DNA of 64,000 nucleotides, taken from the NCBI GenBank assembly GCA_964019425.1, contig OZ025860.1, positions 124,001 through 188,000 on the forward strand. The letters run 5' to 3'. Each line of letters opens with the position of its first letter. The first letter of the stretch is position 1. Under the pieces are notes generated by a model. That model did no database searches and was not told the origin of the DNA. It was given only the letters and a program-made list of their open reading frames with translations. The DNA is from Flectonema sp. DT1601. Lineage: Eukaryota; Euglenozoa; Diplonemea; Diplonemida; Diplonemidae. Both the position numbers and the translations under genes were made by a program. Positions 1-12,478 of the stretch are shown here, piece after piece.

Positions 1-3000
1 ACCAACAAGTTTTCGTTGTCACGGCGAAGTGCAGCACATTCCTTTTCGAGCTTTTCCACCAGGGCAAGTGAGTCTCTGTACTTGAGTCCGTCTCTCATAA
101 TCTTCCTTCTTTCAAGTTCTTCAGGTGACATGTCAGAGTCTCCGGCATCTGTACCGCTGAGGGAGTAAGATCTTCCCTTTGATCCAGAGAGATCGATTTG
201 TGGTTCGCTGGTGGTGGCAACTCCGGCAGTGACATTTTCATTTTCTGAAGCGCTTCTAAGATCGAATGGACATCCAGCAATCCATCCCTGTATTGATGAA
301 ATGAATTATTTGTGTAACAATAAATTGATAGACGATGACTCGATAGTTACTACTACATACCTTCTTGAACGCGTTCTTCAATTCCTCACCAAAGTCAAGG
401 TCTCTTGTTTCAGGAAGCTGTTTATTTATTTATTGATAGTTAATATGGTTATCATTCTACTCTATTCAGTACTATTTTTAGTGCGGATGCCTTGGTTATG
501 GAAAAGAAATTAGTAGAAAATAGACAAACCTCTCCCTGAATCAGACCTTGTAAGAACGCGTCACGCAACTTCGCAACACGTTCAGTCTCAGCTTCACGCA
601 TATTAGGTTTGTCAGTGTACTCGGATGGAATCAAAGACTTTGCCTTTTGACCCTGTTTTTGTTTGTTTTAAAACCTCTTAAAGATAGCTTATTGCTAGTT
701 AGTGCTTGAAATCAAGAATTCCTCTGATATTTTGAACAAGTTACAATGTTTTGAACGACTCTCAAGAACAAATAATCACATACCTCAATAAAAGCTTCTC
801 TAGACAGCTCCTTGCGCTGCTGGACATCAGCGGACAAGTCAGACACGCTGTCCACGTATTCGGAAGGCAAAGTGGCTCCAGGACCAGCAGCCAATCCGGC
901 GAGGAAGTGCTCACGCTGTCTGCGACGGTTGTCTCTGTCCTTCGAAGGCAATCCGATGTTGTCCTCGTATTTCGGTGGAATGGTCATCACAGCGCATCTC
1001 GCCTTCAGGTACGCAGAACGCTGTCCCTCTCGCAGTTCACGAGTGGTGGCTGGAAGGTACGACTGGTCCTTGAACTCCTCAGGAAGAGGCTCGTTGGCAG
1101 CAAGACCTCTGGCATACGCAGCTCTGTTTGGACGGGAAAACGACACCTCACGCGGGAAGATGTGTCCCGCATCCTTACCCTCCAAGTACGCATCCCTCTG
1201 CGCCCTCCAATCTTCCATCTCCTGTTCGTTGGTGGTGCCGGTTGGCTGCGCTGGGAGCTTGTCGAGGCTTCCCTCGATCAGTCCTCCGACAAAGGTGCTT
1301 CTCAGCGAGTGTCTCTCGTCGCGCTGCTGGTCCGACAGGTCCCCTTCGCTCAAGAACGAAATTGGGATGATCGGCTGAGCCGCGCTGTCCTGCCACTGTG
1401 GGAACGCTGCGTCGAGGTACTCTCTCAAGCGGTGCGCACCGATCACATCTCCGTTACGGTACGCGCGCTCAAGCGCAGCCTTCAAGTAAGCTTCCTTGGC
1501 ATCGTGGTCAGGGCGACCGCGGGTCGGCTTCTCAGATCCGGTCGGTGGTCCCGATCCCTTCCCCTTCAAGAACGCCTCCCTCAGTGCCGAACGCCTCGCA
1601 CGCTCTTCCGGCGACAATCCCGGCTCGTCGCGCCACTCCTCAGGCATCTCCGCACCAGGTTCCAATCCCAACTGGAACGCCCCCAGAAGCTCAGGAACGT
1701 CCGTGTACTTCGCAGGCGCAGCAGCAGGCTGGTCTCCCACCTTTTCAAGCTGCGCCTTGTAGTCGTTCACACGCTGAGTCGCCTCAGCACACTGCCGGCG
1801 CATGTCCCGGAGTCCCTGCTCGTACTTGTCCTTCTGGCTGTCCATCGTGAACTGGATCGTGTCCTTCTCCGATCCGAGCTGCACGCAGATCTGCTCCATC
1901 TCACGCATCTTCTTCTTCTCCGTCTCGATCAACTTCTGGGCCTCTTCCAGCTGCACCATCGCCTCTTCGAGACGACCGTCTGAAACAGCGTTCATCGCAT
2001 TCTGGAAAGTGCACTCAGTGTCCCACAGGTTGATCACTCCGTCGTTGCTCGCAGACCAAACACGCGACACAACAGCCTGGTGAACAGGGAGCAACGCGTT
2101 GATGCACCCTTCGTGGTTCTTAAACTGTCCCTTCAGCTCCAAAGTTTCCGGGTCCCACACGAACACAATGTTCCATGAGCTGCTCCACATCAGGGATCCG
2201 ATCAGCGACAAGCAGTTGATCTGTCCAGTGTGCGGGTGTCCGAGCACACGAACGCAAGGCTCCGCCTCATCCGGGTTCCACACACGGATCGTTTTGTCCT
2301 CACTGGCCGACCAAACGTACTTTCCGCAAGCGAATGCCAACGCGTGCACACCTCCAGTGTGGTCCTCCCACGACTGTTGAAGGTTTCCGTTCTGTGTGTC
2401 CCACACTTTGATGCTGTTGTCGTCAGCTCCAGAGAACAACCTCCTCCCCACAACCAGCAGAGACCTCACGTTGTTCCTGTGTCCGCAAAACTGCTGCATG
2501 CGCTCCATCTTCGGTCCGTCCCACTTCACAATTGTGAAATCCGACGATCCTGAGAACACCAGTCTGCTTCCAGGAGTGTCTACCAAACAGTACACTCCTC
2601 CTACGTGCTCTTTCATTTCCTTGATCAACTCCATCGTCTCCGCATGGAACACGCGGATGAAAGAGTCAGAACTGGCAACCCAAACGAAGTTCCCGTTCAC
2701 CGGTCCCAAGATGGACCATACGAAGATGTCCTTCTTCTTAGTCGATCTGAAGATGCGTTCTCCGCTCTATTTTGTTTTGTTTTTGTTTTGTTTTGGTTTG
2801 TCTTAATTCTTTTTTGTTGTTTCATTAATCAATTAATTAATAATCTTTTACCAACCTCACACAACCTAACTGCTCCCACTCCGCAGTGAGATTTATAAAA
2901 AGTGTGAAATACATACGTGAAAGTCCCAGACGGAAAAGCATCCTTCACGTTCACCGATCCACACTCGCTCATTCACAACAGACATGCAACGAACACCAGT

Positions 3001-3240
3001 CAACCCTTCATCTTTACCAACTGACTTGATGACTTGTGATCCCGAGAAGAAGAAGTTGTTCTGATCCACGTCGTATTTTTGTAGGGGGGCATTTCTTCTA
3101 ACCCAATCCTTCGTTGGGTGAGTCTGAAGCTGAGAAACCTGACGACCAGGTGGCTGGCCAGGTCTCATTGATGTCAAGTTTGAGTCATTCGAAGCATAGT
3201 AGGACCTGGGACTCTTTTCGTCACCATTTTCCCTAATCAT
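1..3240 (-). CDS. WD40 / coiled-coil / tandem-repeat protein, 3' end outside the window
   Basis: Five exons join in phase 0: 3240-2917, 2766-784, 652-530, 417-361 and 287-1 (running off the window), giving at least 920 residues. Donors are GTATGT or GTTTGT and acceptors CAG or TAG. The start ATG at 3240 follows an acceptor at 3284-3283. Seen: a WD40 propeller over about residues 90-370 (repeats ending VWD, VWN, LWD), a charged coiled coil at about 370-450, then at least seven diverged units built on P-x-E-[YWF]-x-D ... R-x-x-[AF]-[FY]-[LI]-x-G-x-x-x-G, and a second coiled coil at the left edge (from about 20 residues after SDMSPEEL). The last three introns fall inside or at the ends of repeat units. 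The WD40 part implies a protein-binding scaffold. I do not recognise the repeat family, so its function is unknown; a cytoskeletal or flagellar role would be a guess. Confidence 0.88.
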
Positions 3241-3588
3241 GGTGATGAGGTGTTACACGCAGACCGCGTTTATCGATAATGTCTGTCGAGGAGGGGAATT
3301 AGAAATGTAAAAACTCAAATCAAAATGTGACACAAACTCCAACCAACTGAATTGCTTCTACGGTAGAAGTAATCAATAAAAATGACCAATAAAAGCAAAA
3401 CAATAATAAACATGATTTACTACATAAGCGTTGAGAGAACACTAACAAGTAGTAATCATACCTGCGGTAAAACAAGTGAAAGAGATGTTTGTGACCCAGG
3501 TAACTTTCCTCTGAAATATTTCCAGTTTTTTTTTTTTTTCTTCGAGTTTGTGGGTGTAAGAATAATAAATATAACAAAACCAGATTTA
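3241..3588. other. Intergenic spacer, no gene seen
   Basis: The spacer between the FIGNL1 stop and the WD40 start holds a T run at about 3526-3538 and, on the minus strand, a C/T-rich stretch ending in CAG at 3284-3283, about 40 nt before the WD40 start codon. Short open frames here look random. Confidence 0.6.
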
Positions 3589-5729
3589 CTACACATCATC
3601 AAAGAAATGATCGATATCGTCTGGTTTGATGTTGTTTTCAGTACCAAAGCTGCCGTACTCGTCGTTGAACTTTGTGTGGCATTTAATGTCAGCCTGAGAA
3701 ACAGTCGGTTTTACGCATGAAAAAGCATACGCAAAGTCTCGAAGATTGACAGGTCGAACTGCTTCTCGATCTACTTGTTTAATTTTATCTCCCTGTTCTC
3801 GAAGTGAAACAAAAGCTGCCTCTCGGCACAGGATCTTGAGATCTGCACCACTGTACCCTTTACTCTTTTTAACAACTTGAGCTAGTTCTGTTTCAGAGAC
3901 AGTATTCGGTACAGTTTTCAATAAAGAAGTAATAAGTACACTTCTACCGCTTTCTTCAGGAAGTGGAATGTATAATCGCTTCTCCATTCTACGTCTGGCA
4001 GCCTCATCAAGTTCTTGAGGTCTGTTTGTTGCTCCAACAATTAGTATTCTATCTAAACTACAGGTACCAGCACCATCAAGTTGTACCAAGAATTCGGTTT
4101 TCAATCGACGTGTGTGGTCTTGTTCTCCATCACATCTTTGAGTGAGAAGAGAATCTATTTCATCGATGAATACAACAGCCGGTTGTTTTATTGAGGCAAC
4201 GGCAAAGAGTGCGCGGACCATTTTCTCTCCTTCACCAACCCATTTAGACATCAGTGTTGATGCGGATATGTTAAAGAAAGTTGACTGTGATTCACTAGCT
4301 ATTGCTTTACCGATCATCGTCTTACCAGTTCCGGGTGGACCAAAGAGAAGAAGTCCCTTAGTAGGACCACGAATACCATCGAAGAGGTCAGGTCTTTCTA
4401 ATGGCCAGATAATGGCTTCGTAGACTGCACGTTTGGCGTATTCTAATCCAGCGATGTCGTCCCATGCAACGTAAGATGATTCAAGTATTTCATTATTTAT
4501 TGTTGTTAGTAGTTCAGGATCAATGTTCTTTAACTTTTCAGGTACATTACCATCAGCATCAAGCAACTCTGGTGGTATACCCGCAGAAGGATCTTTCTCT
4601 TTGCTGTCAGCATCTTTCTTGGCGGTGCCTCCGTTGTTGGCGTTGCTTTTGTTTTGGTTGGCGACTTCCCTTTCGATGTCCGTTTTTCTGAATGGCGGAA
4701 CGAATCTCTTGACTCTGTTTGGTAACTTTTAAAGAAAGTATAAAACAAATAAATCTAATTAATGAAAACAATAACATACCCGAGAGTCTTACCGCTTGGT
4801 TGTCGACGACGTTCAGGAACTTTTCCTTTTTTCAAATCATCGACTTCAAGTTGACGCGCTGCAGAAACAAAGCCAGACGGAGGTTCTTCGCGCTCACGTT
4901 TAGTCAGATTACTGTTGTAATTCGATTCAATACCTCCACCTCCTCCATGACGAAGAGTATCTCTGTTAAAGAAGTTTGTTGCCCCAGGAATCTCATCATG
5001 TTCATCAACATGATTGGTGCGAAGATTTCGAAGAGCAGACCCACCAACTCTGTCATTAAATTGGTTCGTGTTAGTGTCGTTGTTAGCAGCTCTATTTTGA
5101 AAAAAATCATTATTGTTATTTCTTACTAAAGGTTTGTTAACATCGTTGATATGATTTGTAGCAGAATGATCAGTCTTTGAACGTGTGAAGTTATCACTTC
5201 CATCATCTCTTCTACTTGTTGGATATGTGTTTGTAGCATCTGTTCGTAAGTTGGTTGGTAATTTAATGTTATTTCCATTCCCACTTCCAATTCCAGAAGA
5301 AAATAATGAAGATGAAGACGGTCTATGCAAATCACTAGGTGTTGGTATTGGTGAGTCAGTTTTGAATAATCTCATATTATCTCTTCTCTTGGTTGGTACT
5401 TGTGTAGATTCCAATGGTCTTTTTGATTGAGATCTATTGTAGGAAGAGGTGTTTCCGGTTATTTTTTTATTCCAAATATCTAAAAGATCGTTTGGGTTCA
5501 GACCCGGAATGTTAATTACTTTTTCATTGCTATCTGGATGAGCTGCTATCATGGTTTCTCGAACTACTTTAGCAACTTCCCCTCCGTGAGCATCCAACAG
5601 CTCAGATGATTCGCAAGCAGTTGTATAACTCATTATCTTTCTCGCTTTAATCAATCGATCTTCTTGTACTGATGATCTCTGAACCAGAGTTTGCATTGCT
5701 TTGTTCAGCCATGCAGTCTCAGAAGCCAT
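3589..5729 (-). CDS. FIGNL1: Fidgetin-like AAA ATPase (FIGNL1 type)
   Basis: Two exons, 5729-4780 and 4714-3589, encode 691 residues, close to the 674 of human FIGNL1. The intron has donor GTATGT and acceptor CAG, and splits a Gly codon; after the junction the protein reads VKRFVPPFRK, the conserved FIGNL1 block before the AAA domain. Seen: an FxxA motif (F287-A290, FVSA) at the place where FIGNL1 binds RAD51, Walker A GPPGTGKT at 442-449, Walker B VVFIDEID at about 497-504, and the RRRMEKRLYIPLPE arginine-finger region. Family knowledge: a hexameric ATPase in homologous recombination that takes RAD51 off DNA, related to microtubule-severing fidgetin. The N-terminal 280 residues are Asn/Ser/Arg-rich and probably disordered. 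An acceptor-like CTAG lies at 5742-5741, 12 nt upstream of the start. Confidence 0.93.
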
Positions 5730-6374
5730 TTATAAGGCACCTAGTAACATCAAAAATATTAATAAGATTATATTATTCAGTTTTCTGTCAAGGGATTAGT
5801 CTTTTAAAATGGTTTTTTTTTTTATTGTAGTTTGTGTGGTTCCAGAAGGACCACAATTGTCTTCTTACCGATTATAAATTTATGAATTGTAGTGTAAGAG
5901 TGTAAATGTTTTTTTTTTTTTTTTTTTTTTTTTTGTTTTTTTAAAAACAATATTTTTAAAAAAAAAAAAAAAAGACGACCGTTTTTGCAACGAATTCAAC
6001 GGAAAAAAATTGGGGGAAAAAAAACGAGATTTTCAGATTACTTTTTTCCACTCAACCAACAGGAGAGAATACAACAACAATAATCCATTCTCATGGTAGA
6101 CGGGATTATGGATACTTATCACACAGAATAAAAAAATACTCGTTGCCACACTCGCCATCTAACGAGAGAGTAACTAATAATACTAACTAACATAACCTAA
6201 TTACTAACCAAAAAGAGTGTACTATGTGAAGGAAAAGGGAGGGTGGCAAGATAAAATAAAAATAAAAAATAGTTACAAAAGAATCTTTTTTTGACTACCT
6301 CTCAATTACTTATATTTAGTATGAGTTGAACAACTTACGGATTATCCGACAAAATAAATTGTTGGTAATACGAA
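5730..6374. other. Intergenic spacer with long T and A runs
   Basis: About 640 nt between the IQ-protein stop and the FIGNL1 start. It contains a T run of more than 20 at about 5910-5933 followed by an A run at about 5958-5972, facing each other as an imperfect inverted repeat. No coding frame with protein-like composition was seen on either strand. Confidence 0.6.
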
Positions 6375-6783
6375 TTAACTGTCGTGTAAAAAAGACAGAC
6401 CAGAAGTCATTATTGACAAGCAAGGTGTTTCTTTATTCCCTGCTGCCATCATCAGTTTCAAATTACTTGACGAAATGAAGAGATTCCCAATTCCCTTTTC
6501 AGGTGAAAGTTTCTTTTGAGTAGCCTGCGTATTGTTTAGTGATAATAATGACTACCCTCAATTAATTATTTAATTTCTTATTAAAAAAACAATACAAACC
6601 TTTGCTGCGGCCATTAGAGTACTTAAGCAATAACCAGTAGGGAATGAATCACTGTCTGGGGCCTGTGGACAGAATTCTCTATATACAGCTCCAGCTGTGC
6701 TACTTGGAGAGCTTTCGCCAGATACATAGCCCATCATCATGTTTGCGAATGCAGAGTCGTGAGAAGTGGTGCTAGAATCCTCG

Positions 6784-6825
<42 letters not shown>

Positions 6826-8402
6826 CTATCCCTAATGAAATCAAACTCTGTTGAGGTAGGTGGAGGTGATGTACAATCAACATCCCCAATATCGTTATTC
6901 CTCATCTCTGTGATGTAATCACAAATATCATTCTGTCGCTTCTTAACCTCTTTCTTTGCGGCATACCTCCTGAAACATCTCTGAATTCGTTCAGAACACT
7001 GCTCACCAATGATATCCGTAATTACGTATTTCTTAACTTCTTCTCTCTTCGTATTGTAAATAGAACCAGCTGCTGTATATCTAAACCAACATTGTATCAT
7101 TAGAGCGGCCACAGTGTCCTTTGTTGAGCCAACTGGTTTCTGTGAAAGTAAAACATTAATTTGTTCCACATCAGTTGACTCTGACGACAATACTTTTGAT
7201 CCGACCAATCCGTCCAGCTGCTTTCTCATGCGAGCGACATACTCGCTGGCAGTTTCACTGCGAGTGGCTGCTTGTGAGGGTTCGCTATAAAACGGATCAT
7301 CGCGGGTAGCTGAGGAGAGTAGTTGAAGCTCGAAGGCGCTGAATGTTAATTGTTTGTCAGATCGTTCTTCGCGTTCCTGTCGTTTTATTACATCTCTCGC
7401 CTTTGATTCTGAAATAATACAATGAGACTCCTCAAGAGTTGTGAAATAGTGTTTTGGTATCGGTGACTGGGCTGAGTTGAGACAAAGTGAAATGCTTACT
7501 TGAGAATCAGAGCGTGCTCTGGAAACTTTTGGTTTTTGTTGGACTTTAGACATGCACTCGTCTGGAGAGCGAGGTTCATAACTTGGAGTCTCAGACCTAA
7601 ATCTTTGATTGAATATCATCTCACCTCTCCTCCATTGTCTTATAGGAGATCCATCTTTATCACCATCAGAGTATAAAGCTATTCTACCACTGCTCAGTGA
7701 TACAGGAGCAGCATGAGGAGGAGCAGGGGTAAGACCTGGTGCGAATTGAAGACAAGGTTCACTTCGAGTTGTCTGCTTCAACCCTTTTAGATTACGAGCA
7801 CAGCAACCAGCCCAAGCACCTTGAGTACTTCTGATTATTGATAAGTTTTTCTCATGAGATTCGTTGATTTTAATGTCATCTAAAGAAGTAGATTCCTCAT
7901 CAGAGAGTTTTGATCGATACCTTCTCTCTTCACATGAGATGTGAAGGATTGTTCCTCTGTACTCATCAACGATACGTGATAACGCTGCGAGTGCATCTTT
8001 AATACGTAAGTTGTCCAGTTCAATGACTTCTTCATTACAAATGTTAACTCTCAAGACGGTTTCTTTTATCGCAAAGGTCTCAATATAGTGTCTTCTCTTA
8101 CTTTGACAAAGAACGTGGTATTGACGTTCTAATTGTTCTTCCGTCTGGAGTCCTTTTATTTGTCTTTTTGATGTTAATTCGTACTTCTTTAGCTCTAAGG
8201 AATCTTCAATTTTCTGAAACATTCTGCTCAGCTGGAGCTCTAAATCGCTTCTTCTGGTTCGTTCATGTTGTAAGCAAGTTATTCGTTCATAACTTTCTTC
8301 ACGTTGTAAGTGTGATAAGCCAATGTCGGGGGTGTCACTGTTTTGTGAAAACAGTCTCATCCCCCAATCGTTGCGACAAGTCATGTCTGCCGCGCAGGCC
8401 AT
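6375..8402 (-). CDS. IQ-motif protein with an Asp tract, otherwise unknown
   Basis: Two exons, 8402-6600 and 6524-6375, joined in phase 0 across a 75-nt intron (donor GTTTGT, acceptor CAG), give 650 residues; the second exon adds 49 residues ending SFLHDS. The ATG at 8402 is 6 nt after a strong pyrimidine-tract CAG (8410-8409). Seen: a Glu/Arg/Lys-rich helical first third (LELQLSRM, YELTSKRQIKGL), a Pro/Ser/Arg-rich middle, and two IQ-like helices toward the C-terminus (MIQCWFRYTAA and RIQRCFRRYAAKKEVKKR), which usually bind calmodulin or myosin-light-chain-like proteins. An acidic tract of about 15 Asp follows, coded only by GAT. The family is not recognised; calmodulin binding is inferred from the IQ-like helices alone. 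Confidence 0.78.
6785..6823. repeat. (CAT)13 microsatellite inside the IQ-protein gene
   Basis: About 13 perfect CAT units on the plus strand, read as GAT (Asp) codons on the minus strand. Codon uniformity means this is a plain trinucleotide repeat likely to vary in length between isolates. Confidence 0.95.
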
Positions 8403-8408
8403 ATTCGG

Positions 8409-8440
8409 CTGTGTTAGAGAGATAAAAAAATATAAACAAT
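8409..8440 (-). promoter_or_regulatory. Splice-acceptor-like site 6 nt before the IQ-protein start
   Basis: Minus strand: TATATTTTTTTATCTCTCTAACACAG, then CCGAAT and the ATG. Pyrimidine tract and CAG are of textbook quality. No coding exon with a donor is seen upstream, so this is a candidate spliced-leader addition site or the end of a 5'-leader intron. Confidence 0.65.
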
Positions 8441-11400
8441 TTTTATATTACAACTCAAATTTTTCTTTCATTGGAAAAATCACACCCGGCTTACTAAAAC
8501 GTTTTTAGGTACCGAGAATAAACTTTTTTTTTTTTTTTTTTTTTATTGAAGCCAGTGGAGTCAAAACCCCTGGGGAAGTCCACGGGGTACCAGTAATTCA
8601 GTACACAACCGTGAAACTCTCAGGCGAGAAGAGACGTTTTAACCAGAAGTAATTGACTACTAAGACCCAACGCATGCACGAGGCAGGCAGTACAAGAGAC
8701 GGTTGCATATAAACTTAACCGATTTTCTTTTTTTTCTTTCACAAAAGGAAAGAATGAACAAGGTTTTTTTTTTTTTCCCCCATAAAAAGAATAAAGGAAA
8801 AAAAAAAAAAAAAGAAAAGGAACGAAAAACTAACAAAAGAAAACTAGAGAGAGCTGAGAGAGATAAAATTATTAAATGCCTAAAAAAAAAAAAAAAAAAA
8901 ACTAAAGATGCCCGTTGAAAATTACGTGCACGAACCAAGAAAAAGAACAGCATTCTACTTAACCTCTCAATGAGAGGGTGATAGTTTTGCACACTAAAGT
9001 ACGAAAGTACTAAGAAGATAAACAGACAACATAAACAGCCAACAAGGCTTCACTACCGAATAGACATATTCAGAGAAGCACAAGTATAACAAAAGAGTAA
9101 GGAGAACGCTTCAAGTTATCTTCCCCAGTTGGTAAACAAAGGACCTATCGTCACATACGCTACGAACTGTGAAAGGATGGTAACTAAAAGGTTCCTAAAA
9201 CCCTTTCTTAAACCGATTAATCGGTTTGCTACCATAAACGAGTGGGCAAGAACCTTCGCAATGTGTGCAGACACAGAAGCATAGAATTCAAAGACAAAAA
9301 CCAGGTTAGTGTAGTATTGCAATATTGCTTTCGCTCCTCCTTCCGATCAGGACATCCTCGTTTTAGTTCGCAGAGGGAAAGGATAAACAAAAACAGCACG
9401 AACGATCAGATCAAACGAAACACAACAGAATTGCCTCTCTTGAAGCGAGTGGAGATAAAGTATTCCTAAATATGATAGTAGTCGTCATCACGTGTGTCAC
9501 GGTAGGTGGGATGTACATACCAGACGTATGTAAATTGATTGTTTGTTTCGTTTATTTTATTTTGTACCATCGCGTATATAACATTGGTTAATCGGAGGGG
9601 AAGACTCAACCAATAAGAAAAACACGAATTTATTTATAAAATAATTTAAATTGATAAAAAAAACGACGACTAACAATGCTGTAATGATGTTATGTATAAG
9701 CACTGCATTGTGTAGACGTGATCCGTATTGGGGGACGTTTCGAGAAAGGAAAGAAAATAAGAAATAATAGCTCAACAACTGATAACTCATAAATGAGCAA
9801 CCCTGTCGGAGGATCAATTAATTAGTATCAACCGAACACACTCCCAATGTGAGTATTTAAACGGGACTCGGGGCACGCACACCGCGCAGTTTCATAACAG
9901 CAGTACTCCTTGATGGGAAGAACACAACAAAAAGTAATCCACCTATGAGTCACCCATTCCGATTCCGTGAATACGTAAAAAAACACGGTGGAAACCCAAA
10001 ACATTTTAGACTATTTGTTCGCATTATCGTTTAGACACGTTTGTTTTTTTAAATATTTTGTTCTCGTTGACAATTCTACGGTTGTTCATTAAAAAAAAAA
10101 AACCATTCAGATAAGCAGCCTTACAATATTTTGTTGATCGCAGACAGTATTACTGCCCCACAAGGGAAAATAGGTAACTCTTTCTATCTGAAAAGTTTCT
10201 AATCCGACTTCGTCGGTTCAAAAAAAAAAAGAAAAAAATCAGCGACAGCAGTGACTTGTCGACGAATCACTCTGCCGAACTTATAGTACAAATAAAAATT
10301 GAAGTAATAATCAGGTGAATGCGAAGAGCAAATACCACAACAGCAGTAATGACTGTAACTCTCATCATTACTTTTAATGCGAAGAAACAAATTAGAACAT
10401 TTTTTTTTTTTATCATTTTCAATACGGATGACGTGTGAAAAAGGTAAATCGAGCTAACCTCGTAGTACAAGTTTTGTAATACGTAGCCGCGACGTTCAAC
10501 CGTATTCACAAAATTGAGAGTACTTGTAACAAGTACTCATAAAAAAATAAAAAAATCGGGAAAGAGAGCAAAAAAACAAAACAAAAAAAAATATAAGTGA
10601 CATCAACTGCCACCTTTTCACCTGTTTTATCTATTTCGTATACAATTGTTAATTTTTGAATACTTTTTTTTAATAAAACAGACTGACTATTGAAAGTGTG
10701 GAACCCAACAGGTTCCCATTGAGACAAAATGGTTTCACCATGAGCACGTTCCAAAAGAAACAAAAAAAAAAAAAAAAAAAAAGAGTCCACAAAGACGATA
10801 CTTGCTTGTTACATAATATCACTTGTTGTTCTACTTTTTAGGCGGCTGTCTCTTAAAATCTCATCTGGTTAAACGACAGCAACTCTAGTCGAATAATCGT
10901 ACTAGTTTGTAAGAAAAGAGAAATCAAATAGGATGCTCATGGATGAAATAGATAGACACATACATAAGGAAGTCCAATACAATGCATACTGAGCATCGCT
11001 GATACAGCAAACTAAAGAGAGCATCGGGTTAACTCCCTAGAGCTACGAGGCAACTGCAACGTTATTGGACCCAATCTTATTAAGACTGTTTTATTATAGC
11101 TTCGGCTGACGAATAGATTCATAGGTCTGGACCAGACGTAAAGAAGGATTTCAGAAAAAAAAAGGAGAACACGGTAAGTTTAATGTCTTAGTTAGTTTGT
11201 TGCTCAAGATTATGAGTGGTGATGACATGTGATAAACTCACAGCAGTCTTACCTGCAATGGGTTCTCTTTATTCCGATGAAATAATAGAATGTTATATAA
11301 TCAACAAAAAAAAATTGAAAAAGTAAAATAGACAACGCAAACGTGCGGTTGGGGAGATAAAAAAGAAAGAATACTACTCTCCTTTCATTATGGGAAGAAC

Positions 11401-11516
11401 TCTCTTCGGTTGAAGACAGAAAAGAAAAAGATCGTCAGACGATCATTCTTACGTCACAACGATGTGTCCCCCACGTGATGATAGAAACTAGTATCCTAAA
11501 GGGATGAAGAGATGAA

Positions 11517-11548
<32 letters not shown>

Positions 11549-12362
11549 CCTCCCCAAAAACCCAACAACGGGAAATGAAGAAAAAAAAAAAAAAAAAATA
11601 GAAAGCGAAAAGTTCACCAATTATTAATAGGTTGATGCAAGTAGGAAGAAGTATCGAAAGAATCAAAACGACAACAAAGACAAATCACTGAGAAGAGAAA
11701 TAAACGGAGTACAACATGCTACAGAGTACTACTTGAACGATGCCCAAAGAGCTCTTCAGGGATCTCCAGTACTACTGAAGATATGTTGAATCTCCGAAAA
11801 GGATTATTTGCGTTAATTTCAACACAGGGATGATTAGGTCAGATCAATAACCTACATACGGCTACGGTAGATAAAAGAAATTAATTTTTTTTTTTTTTTC
11901 TATTTTAATTTTTTTTTAAAGTCACTGCTGCAGGATGCGTGACTGAAAAAGAAGAAAAAAAATGAAAAAAAAAAAAAAAAAAATTCTCCTTTATTGTATT
12001 GATAAATTTCACAAAAAAACAACACGAGAGAAACACATTCAACTTTATAATTATCACAAAAATGAATTTTTTTTTTATTTCTTTTTAAAAAAAAAAATAA
12101 ACAGAAATAGAAATAGAAATAGAAGAATCAAAAAAAGAATTATATATAGCCTGAAAAACACCACTTACAGTGGTATCTCGGAATTGGAAAAGGAGAGGCA
12201 ACAAATGAACAACCGAAGTTCACGCAAAGAAATATGAGAGGGAGAGGATCTTCACAGGGAATACTCACGAACTAAGAATTCTCACATTTGCTGAAGCAAA
12301 GTAAGGTAACTAAAAACTACTTAAGTTAGAATCATTCCCTGTGTAAAAAAGAAAAACGAGAA

Positions 12363-12478
12363 AAAGAATCGGCAATCTCACTAAATAATCCACACTTTGT
12401 TTTTGTTTATGCGCAAACTAGAAACAAACCTATAAAGTAAAAAAAAGTGTTAACGTTACGCTGCCACAATTCTCTTTC
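12363..12478 (-). repeat. Copy 1 of a ~120-nt dispersed noncoding sequence
   Basis: Shares with 17341-17463 the blocks AAAGAATCGGCAA, CACACTTT, TGCGCAA and the 24-nt end GTTACGCTGCC...CTCTTTC in the same order, with drift between. On the minus strand both copies end GCCGATTC followed by a T run, which would suit RNA polymerase III termination. Orientation is chosen on that basis only. It could be a small RNA gene, a SINE-like element, or a shared 3' flanking element; this copy begins about 140 nt downstream of the cyclase-like gene stop. Confidence 0.6.

Noticed and set aside
95-280. Minus-strand frame starting MLDVHSILEALQ
   Set aside because: It is out of frame with the real exon 287-1, which continues the WD40/repeat protein with GWIAGCPFD.
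751-1983. 410-codon plus-strand open frame
   Set aside because: It is antisense to the WD40/repeat exon, is Arg/Leu/Ser-rich as expected from reversed coding sequence, and has no domain or acceptor.
9116-9322. 68-codon minus-strand frame with membrane-like composition
   Set aside because: No clean splice sites or homology; it spans the 18-nt palindrome and looks accidental.
10203-10215. Hairpin followed by an A/T run as a terminator
   Set aside because: A five-pair stem far from any gene end; bacterial-style terminators are not expected in nuclear DNA.
11210-11260. C/D-box snoRNA (GTGATGA-like box)
   Set aside because: A box C-like string is present but no matching D box or terminal stem could be found.
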